A DNA stretch of 64,000 nucleotides from positions 6,719,139 through 6,783,138 of the forward strand of contig NC_087383.1 of NCBI RefSeq assembly GCF_963675165.1. The letters are read 5' to 3'. Of this stretch, positions 58,301 to 64,000 are shown in pieces (the first letter of the stretch is position 1; every line of letters starts with the position of its first letter). The notes beneath the pieces are model-generated. The model was not told where the DNA came from. It searched no databases and was given only the letters and a program-made list of their open reading frames with translations. The DNA is from Halichondria panicea (Eukaryota > Porifera > Demospongiae > Suberitida > Halichondriidae). The position numbers were made by a program, and so were the translations under genes.

Positions 58301-60270
58301 CATGCGCATTGAGCTGCTCTTTCACATGGTATTTTCAACATCTTGCTTCGAGGTACCCTTTGTGCAGTACTGTCGAAAGAAAAGTGACCGTTTGATGATG
58401 ACTTCAAGATCTTTGTAGTACAACCTCAGTGGGGCTCTAGAGCGCTAGACAGTGAGAATATCGATGCTTATGGCCTTGTAGAGTGAGAGGACAGTGACTG
58501 GGATCGTAGCTAGGTAGGAAGCTACCTCAAGCTAAAAAATAAAGAGCCTGAGGAGCCTGAAGGAGCTAGACCAAGTTTCTGGATCTGGTAAGTCTAGAGT
58601 AGCATTTGTACAACCTACTGTATTCTGATAGCTTCAGGATAGCTTCAGTATTAGGTTTGCTTAGGCTAGTTAGTACAGCAGTGGATATCATGAGCCACCA
58701 TTGAACTTGTAAACGTGTGTGTAGGTGAAGAACGTTTCCCGGGAAAAGGGCGTCTGCTGATACGACCTCGCAGAGAAGTTTCGGCAGATCCTGATCGAAC
58801 TATGTCACCGTGAGAACATTGAGAACACTTACTTAGTGTCTATAGTCACTTTGTGCCTTCGTATAATATTGTTTGTGTACATAATTGTGAATGTTTGTAA
58901 ACAATCGCTAATTAGTTGGGGGTGGTCAGTTGCTAGGTAACGATGATGATGTCATGGTACCCCCAGGGTCTGGGCTACCTGTAGGAAATAGTTACGAGTG
59001 ATTTCAATGTACGGTTCATAAGATATGGATTTTTAAAGAAAAACATGTATTTATTCTGTATTATTTTGTTTTAATTAAAGCCGGGAAAGGGTTAATGTGT
59101 GTAAAAGCGCTATTAGTAGGAATGTTATGCAGCTTTGGCACTTCCACCGAGGCATCAGCACCCTCGGTGCTTTCATTCCTCCAAGGTTTTTCACCAGCAA
59201 AATATTCTAGTAATATAGATTGATAAAGAACAGAAAAGAAGAGCCTGTGTAGGCTACTTCGACAGTATACTGCGGCAGGATATTAATATTACCATGTGAA
59301 AGAGCCGCTCAATGTGCATGTGCTGGTACCTACAACGTGCAAACAATTATCACTACCGCTGCCGTTATTATTTAAATTTTAAAGCTTAAATAATATTTTT
59401 ATCCTATAGCTCATTTTGGAGCTATGACTTGCAATTGCATATAACTATAATTATATACCATTTTTTCGTATGCATGGTGGTATAATTATTTCGTATTGTA
59501 TAGAGCATCATAAAAATTAAAACTATTAACGCAATACATTCTTCTGAGGTGTAGTGACATTTAATTGGGCAGTACGTTCATACGAAAATTTGCACCAAAG
59601 AAAATTACCCGCTATGATATACACTTCGTAGCAGGGCCAGGGAAAGCAGACTCCTTTTAGCATGAAAGCTGACACACTGTCTTCTTTGTATCATTATATT
59701 ATTATAGTTGTATAGCATTATAACTAACTTTCATCTGCATACTAAAAAGTCACCAAAATACTTTGCTAAAAAGAGGCTATCTGTTTTTTGCTATTCTGCA
59801 GCAAATCACGATAATGTTTCCTGCATGACTCATCAATAATTGTTCATGCACAGTATTAATTAGCTGAGCTATAATTATGCTATCCAGTGCATGCATGCAA
59901 TGATAGCTATAGCTAGCTCTATAAATTCTATCCTTTATAGGCTCGTCATCAAACTGGTGCTCAAGCCCCTAAAGGATCTGCCACTGACGCAAACAGAAGA
60001 AGAATTTACTTTATTCTGTATACATACAAGATTATCATAGCCTGTATACTTCAGCACATTGATATTGTAAAAGATCCCACTTCTAAACTATTAAGTTCTC
60101 ACAATTCAATTCAACAATCTTCACTTCAACAACATAAATTCCACAACATTATTAGCTAACATCTACTAACTTACCATTGACAGCCACATTGCACTCTGAG
60201 ATCAGGTACTTCATAGTGTTCAGCTTCCCCTCTTCGACTGCTAGTCCCAGTGGAGTTAGTCCGTCACCGA
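49347..60270 (-). CDS. Ankyrin - Roc - COR - Death domain protein (Roco family), 5' end not found
   Basis: Exons joined in phase: 60270-60175 (ANK: GDGLTPLGLAVEEGKLNTMK), 53067-50852, 50717-50636, 50383-50348, and 49705-49347 with stop TAA. The large exon (738 codons) starts with ANK repeats (DVLLLACRYGVTKIVEYLL, then DDDGHTPLFLAG). Next is the Roc GTPase: P-loop GHGGEGKS (about residues 87-94 of the exon) and DFAGQEVYYSSH (about 147). The NKxD site is replaced by SYAD. A COR-like region follows, then a Death-like bundle (LKVWKSTGDSSGEALRRIL). The last exon adds a Death domain (AEALKLWRAPNPLVATFRALL). Roco proteins are GTP-regulated scaffolds; Death domains recruit apoptotic or immune partners. 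An additional ANK exon may lie in the 7.1-kb intron. There is no stop in any exon. Confidence 0.88.
49867..50257. mobile_element. TA-flanked MITE in the last intron of the Roco gene
   Basis: CCGTATTTACTTGATTAAAC at the left pairs with its complement at 50240-50257, with ACGCCC-rich repeats inside (AAACGCCC recurs). TA flanks both ends. Confidence 0.65.
53068..54783. other. Roco intron, part 1, with an old R-family copy
   Basis: 53842-54170 is a diverged R copy (TATGCCTCGAGGCGTAGCC, later GCTTCTTTCTCGAGTTATG). TCCTGGTAAGCCACA-type phrases recur at 54360 and 54500. The segment CTACACAATAGTATCAGCACC at 55755 has a diverged inverted partner near 53565-53590. Confidence 0.5.
54784..55684 (+). mobile_element. 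piggyBac-type nonautonomous element, copy B
   Basis: 901 bp between TTAA at 54780-54783 and 55685-55688. Ends are CCCTTTCCCCGCTTTAGCC and its near-complement. An internal palindrome GCCGACTATAGTCGGC lies just inside the left end. The 63-codon frame at 54816-55007 (MATDKFKKIIVHTVLELCTHC) matches copy A in frame. Confidence 0.88.
55689..57711. other. Roco intron, part 2
   Basis: Repeats CTTCCTCTGGCTCTCCAT twice (56603, 56747), has S-type ends near 56515 and 56935 (CTCGATTCCAGGCCGC, AGCCTCGTTCCCAGGCC), and a perfect hairpin at 57544-57592. No exon was recognised. Confidence 0.45.
57544..57592. repeat. Perfect 24-bp-arm hairpin
   Basis: ATCAACCCTCGCAAAGTTCA runs into CATA, one central base, then the exact complement. 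With almost no loop it is a near-perfect palindrome of 49 bp. Confidence 0.9.
57712..59176 (+). repeat. R-family repeat copy R2, interrupted by piggyBac MITE
   Basis: It starts TGCCTCGGTGCGCATGCGCA and ends at CCTCGGTGCTTTCATT. The copy is continuous when 58195-59091 and one TTAA are removed. Confidence 0.85.
58195..59091 (+). mobile_element. piggyBac-type nonautonomous element, copy C
   Basis: 897 bp between TTAA at 58191-58194 and 59092-59095. Ends are CCCTTTCCCGGCTTTGGAC and AAAGCCGGGAAAGGG. The internal palindrome is GGACGACATATGTCGTCC, different in sequence from copy B but still self-complementary. The frame equivalent to the 63-aa ORF is still open (VLELCARCRYQHMRIELLFH). Confidence 0.88.
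59177..60174. other. Roco intron, part 3
   Basis: AT-rich. Short fragments near 59270-59340 resemble part of the piggyBac MITE (GCTCAATGTGCATGTGCTGG). No exon. Confidence 0.4.
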
Positions 60271-60620
60271 CTATAATAGTGGTGAATCAAACAATGTGAC
60301 AAAAAGGACCACCCCACTGATTAATTAGTGGGTGAGACTTTACTATAATAATAATAATGGAAACCATGCATGCATCGATATTGTTTCATTTCATCATAAA
60401 TAAAATTAATATGATACACAGTATTATTATAATTATATACAGCAGCAACCTTTTATAAATTTCTTAATTGGGGGAAGTTGGGTTGTCACCCGGTTTCAAA
60501 TACTTATTGTGATTTGAATAATTTTTAAGTTGGTTTCAGTTAGGCCTGTGCCAAATATTCAAATTTGTTCACCTATTATTCATATTCGCACTTTATCAGC
60601 CTATTATTTACTTCATCCAC

Positions 60621-61155
60621 CTAAGCGAGGTATACGGTACTGCATGTGTTTGTGTGTCTGTGTGTGTATAGACTGCTACAGCTGCTCAAGGATCAATAAA
60701 GTGCAAGTAAGAGTTTCTATAGGCTTCTAGTCATGTTTTCTTGGATTTTTATTCGTGGATTTACAAAATAATGCTTCGTTCTCGAGTTATGCCTGGTTTT
60801 GCTTACTACTTGGAATGCCATTGCAGCTTTTTGAAGCACGTAGCCAAACTTGTTTACCGAGTATAATTGCTACTCTACTTAGTAGTTAGCTCTGCACTAG
60901 AACGCTAGCTATTCCATGGTAGCTGCAAGAGTGAGAAGAAAGCTGCAAGGCTCTGATGATGGCAGCCATTAATTTTAGACTTGAACTTTGGCATCGATCG
61001 TTTTTAACAACAATCATAGTCGATCATTACCCACTCTTTGAGTTTGCATGCAGCATGCAAATAATTCATCATGTATACCGTACTACGTGTATAAGCTTTA
61101 TGTTATGTAGCTTTGGCATCTCCACCAAGGCATCAGCACCTGCGGTGCTTTCATT
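60621..61155 (+). repeat. R-family repeat copy R3 (5' end truncated)
   Basis: Starts at GCGAGGTATACGG and ends at CACCTGCGGTGCTTTCATT. It lacks the first arm of the 5' hairpin. It is a useful uninterrupted reference for the family. Confidence 0.8.
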
Positions 61156-61223
61156 CAAATTAATGACACCTATTATTATGCCTCAGTGCGCATGAGCAAC
61201 CGAGGTATACGGTAGTATGTTTG

Positions 61224-61647
61224 CAGGGGCGTAGCCAGGGGGGGTGCTAGGGGTGCTCGAGCACCCCCAACCAGCCTGAGTCAGTATACAAATCACAGAG
61301 AAATGTATCTGATTATCCAGCTGAGCACCCCTTCTCTTCCAGATCTTGCTGCAGTTAGGCTGTTAGCTAGCTAGTATAGCAAGGAAAACGATTCAGTCTC
61401 TAAACTGTGAGCTATTCTGGCTTGAATCTATGAACTAGTTCTCTTTTGTGATCGTGGCCAGCTTCTCTACGCAAATAAAGGGTCAGCCACGCCCTACTTG
61501 GCAGATAAGTTAATTATGACGTCATTAATAAGAGGTGTGGCTTCCGGTCAACCAAATTTCAGCGCTGCGCAGCTAAAAATCGGGCGCAAAGCACCCTCTT
61601 TCATCTATGATAGCACCCCTTTCTCCAAAATCCTGGCTACGCCCCTG
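61224..61647. mobile_element. Element with CAGGGGCGTAGCCAGG ends and 5-bp duplication
   Basis: The 424-bp element has 16-bp perfect inverted ends, flanked by GTTTG at 61219-61223 and 61648-61652. Its subterminal sequence GTGCTAGGGGTGCTCGAGCA forms a further palindrome. It is the same type as 30196-30417. Confidence 0.85.

Positions 61648-61650
<3 letters not shown>

Positions 61651-61714
<64 letters not shown>
61651..61714. repeat. (GT)n microsatellite
   Basis: Pure GT run inside copy R4. Confidence 0.95.
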
Positions 61715-61716
<2 letters not shown>

Positions 61717-62162
61717 TGTGTAGACTGCTACAGCTGCTCAAGGATGAATCAAGTGCAAGTAAGAGTTTCTATAGGCTTCTGGTCATGTTTACTTGGATTT
61801 TAATTTGTGAATTTGCAAAATAATGCTTCGTTTTAGAGTTTTGCTTACTTGGAATGCCATTCCAGCCTTTTCAGAAGAGCACGTAGTTTACCGAGTGTTA
61901 CTACTCTACTTATAGTAGTTAGCTCTGCACTAGAAAGCTATAGCTATTGGTAGCTGCAAGAGTGAGGAGGAGAGCTGCAAGGCTCTGCTGATGGCAGCCA
62001 CTAATTTTAGACTTTAACTTTTGGCATCGATCGTTTTTAACAACAATCATGGTCGATCATTACTCTTTGAGTTTGCATGCAGCAAAATAATTATTGCAAA
62101 AATGTTCATCAGTATAAAAAAAGCTATTAGTAGCTTTATGTTACACCTGCGGTGCTTTCATT

Positions 62163-62978
62163 CAAATTATTCAACATTCACAGCAATGAAATAAAACACC
62201 TATAATAATTTTATTACAAATTATATATAGCACCATAAATTAATGGGATTTAATTTCAGCAGCTAATAACAAACTTTTATTAGCACACAACATGTGGTTT
62301 CAACATAAATGATTGGAATAACAATTAGATTTACTGATATGTAAAATGTGGGATATATTTTCACAGTGAATTATTATTCACATTGTAAAAAACTGCCTAT
62401 TATTCAAAAATTAATTTTGGTACAGGCCTATAGTCCCAGTCCTGCACCTGAGTATGAGGCGCTTTATATAGGGCCGAGTGAAGCGAGTCTCTATAATAAT
62501 AGTCATCTGTCTGTCTGTGATAGACGTACGGCACGGATTTTATCGTGATCCTACAATATAAAGTACCCGTTCCGTTTACGTAGTACACGTTTCATAACCT
62601 TTCCGTTTTGACACCATCATCTTAAAAGCGTTGCAATTTACTGTACCGTTGTTATTTACCGTTACATGTTGCAAGTACGTTGTAGAAAAGTGGCAAACAA
62701 AGAGACAATCCTAGTCATCTCAATTACTTAGCTATGCTATGGCTTATGTCTAGCTGTAATTAAGCCTATAGCTCTTGATCTATACATAATTATAACGCAC
62801 TATTCACATGCAGGTTCTTCAACTTCTTATTAAAAAGATATTAATGTCTGCAGTCTCTATATAAATATGAGTCCTATCTCTGTTCTACAAGGTTAGAAAA
62901 CGCTAGCTATAGCTAATAGCTATACAGCTAACTACTTCACAATAGCTATATATACGGTGGCCCTGAGCGTTACTATTA
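62163..62978. other. Noncoding
   Basis: AT-rich spacer. No feature supported. Confidence 0.4.
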
Positions 62979-63497
62979 GTTCACCTTAGCTACTTGATAG
63001 TTCACCTACCTTAGCTACTTGATAGTTCGCCTACCTTAGCTACTGGGTAGTTCACCTACCTTAGCTACTTGATAGTTCACCTACCTTAGCTACTTGATAG
63101 TTCGCCAACCTTAGCTACTTGATAGTTCGCCTACCTTAGCTACTTGATAGTTCGCCTACCTTAGCTACTTGATAGTTCACCTACCTTAGCTACTTGATAG
63201 TTCGCCAACCTTAGCTACTTGATAGTTCGCCAACCTTAGCTACTTGATAGTTCGCCTACCTTAGCTACTTGATAGTTCGCCTACCTTAGCTACTTGATAG
63301 TTCGCCAACCTTAGCTACTTGATAGTTCGCCTACCTTAGCTACTTGATAGTTCGCCTACCTTAGCTACTTGATAGTTCGCCTACCTTAGCTACTTGATAG
63401 TGCGCCTACCTTAGCTACTTGATAGTTCGCCTACCTTAGCTACTTGATAGTTCGCCAACCTTAGCTACTTGATAGTTCACCTACCTTAGCTACTTTG
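62979..63497. repeat. 25-bp tandem array, about 20 copies
   Basis: The unit is TAGTTCGCCTACCTTAGCTA plus CTTGA, with variants TTCAC, GCCAACC and GGGTAG. It is highly uniform, so expansion is recent or homogenised. Every frame has stops (TGA, TAG), so it is not coding. Confidence 0.95.
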
Positions 63498-63553
63498 AAG
63501 TTGATCTTTGAACTGTATGTTAATGCTGCTGGAGCCATGCAACTCAATATAAA

Positions 63554-63935
63554 TGAGAGCTCCATGTATATATACAGGTACTGAGGATTATCTGCAGCCG
63601 GTTAGTGCTACCCTATGGGTAACAGCAATGCAAGATGAGAGTATCACACTTGATTCATTTGAAGTTACATGTTATTCACAATACTAGCTAGTCTAGCTTG
63701 GGGCAATAGAGCTAGGATTAAGATACTTTTTTCTTCTCTTCCCCCTCCCCCTCTGAGAAAAGGTCTGGCCCCAGACTAATACAACACATGCAGTTCAAGT
63801 TGTTCACGTTTATATCTCCTAATCCCATCGCAGCACAAGAATTCTGTACTATACAATGGTTTTGGTGTGGTACTCTAGTCTTGCATTGCTGTTAGATAAT
63901 CCTCAGTACCTGTATACGTGCATATGTAGCTCTCA
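63554..63935. mobile_element. Element with about 90-bp imperfect inverted repeats
   Basis: TGAGAGCTCCATGTATATAT, then ACAGGTACTGAGGATTATCT, pairs with its complement at 63890-63935. AACAGCAATGCAAGA continues the match after a 30-base insert in the left arm. No ORF. Confidence 0.65.
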
Positions 63936-64000
63936 TTATTGATCTCTAGTCGCTATGTACAGTACGGCTACAGCAGCATTAAATAGAATTAACATGCAGT

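Larger units (their letters stand above)
61179..62162 (+). repeat. R-family repeat copy R4, interrupted
   Basis: Starts TGCCTCAGTGCGCATGAGCA and ends at CACCTGCGGTGCTTTCATT. It is broken by the element at 61224-61647 and carries an expanded GT run at 61651-61714. Confidence 0.85.

Noticed and set aside
62979-63497. CRISPR-like array
   Set aside because: The repeats are directly adjacent with no unique spacers, and the DNA is eukaryotic. It is a tandem minisatellite.

Overview
The window is 64 kb of AT-rich eukaryotic nuclear DNA from an early-branching animal, most likely a demosponge. That placement is an inference. It rests on spliced GT-AG genes with many short introns, an ankyrin-Roc-COR-Death gene, protein kinases with HND in place of HRD, and dense small transposons. 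No rRNA, tRNA, operon or CRISPR was found.

Layout. 0-9 kb: a decayed retroelement 3' end, an ankyrin gene reading off the left edge (- strand), a kinase-like exon split by a MITE with a 9-bp target-site duplication (TSD), a broken piggyBac transposase, and the first copy (D1) of a segmental duplication carrying RPS6 and RBM22 pseudogene exons. 9-14 kb: a tandem pair of hAT-like elements and a tandem pair of elements with 9-bp TSDs. 14.4-20.1 kb: a compact, repeat-free block of four intact genes in two divergent pairs (unknown protein / chromodomain protein; HND kinase / 727-aa transposase-like protein). 22.4-31.6 kb: a decayed integrase-type gene whose 7.6-kb intron holds an interspersed repeat (family R). 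That repeat is itself interrupted by a 5.3-kb element encoding a HECT-type E3 ligase and an intact DD(34)E integrase, converging between roughly 1-kb inverted repeats. 32-39 kb: MITEs. 39.8-44 kb: Death-domain exons, an unprocessed RBM22 pseudogene and duplication copy D2. 49.3-60.3 kb: the ANK-Roc-COR-Death gene on the - strand, its large intron full of family R and piggyBac MITE insertions. 60-64 kb: more R copies, a 25-bp tandem array and a terminal-inverted-repeat element.

Two parts look most like undescribed systems. One is the HECT plus integrase element (25176-30462), where both genes start from homologous first exons inside the inverted repeats. The other is the four-gene block at 14.4-20.1 kb, which pairs a possible DDE-type protein with a chromodomain protein and a kinase. 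Functions of both are inferred from motifs only.
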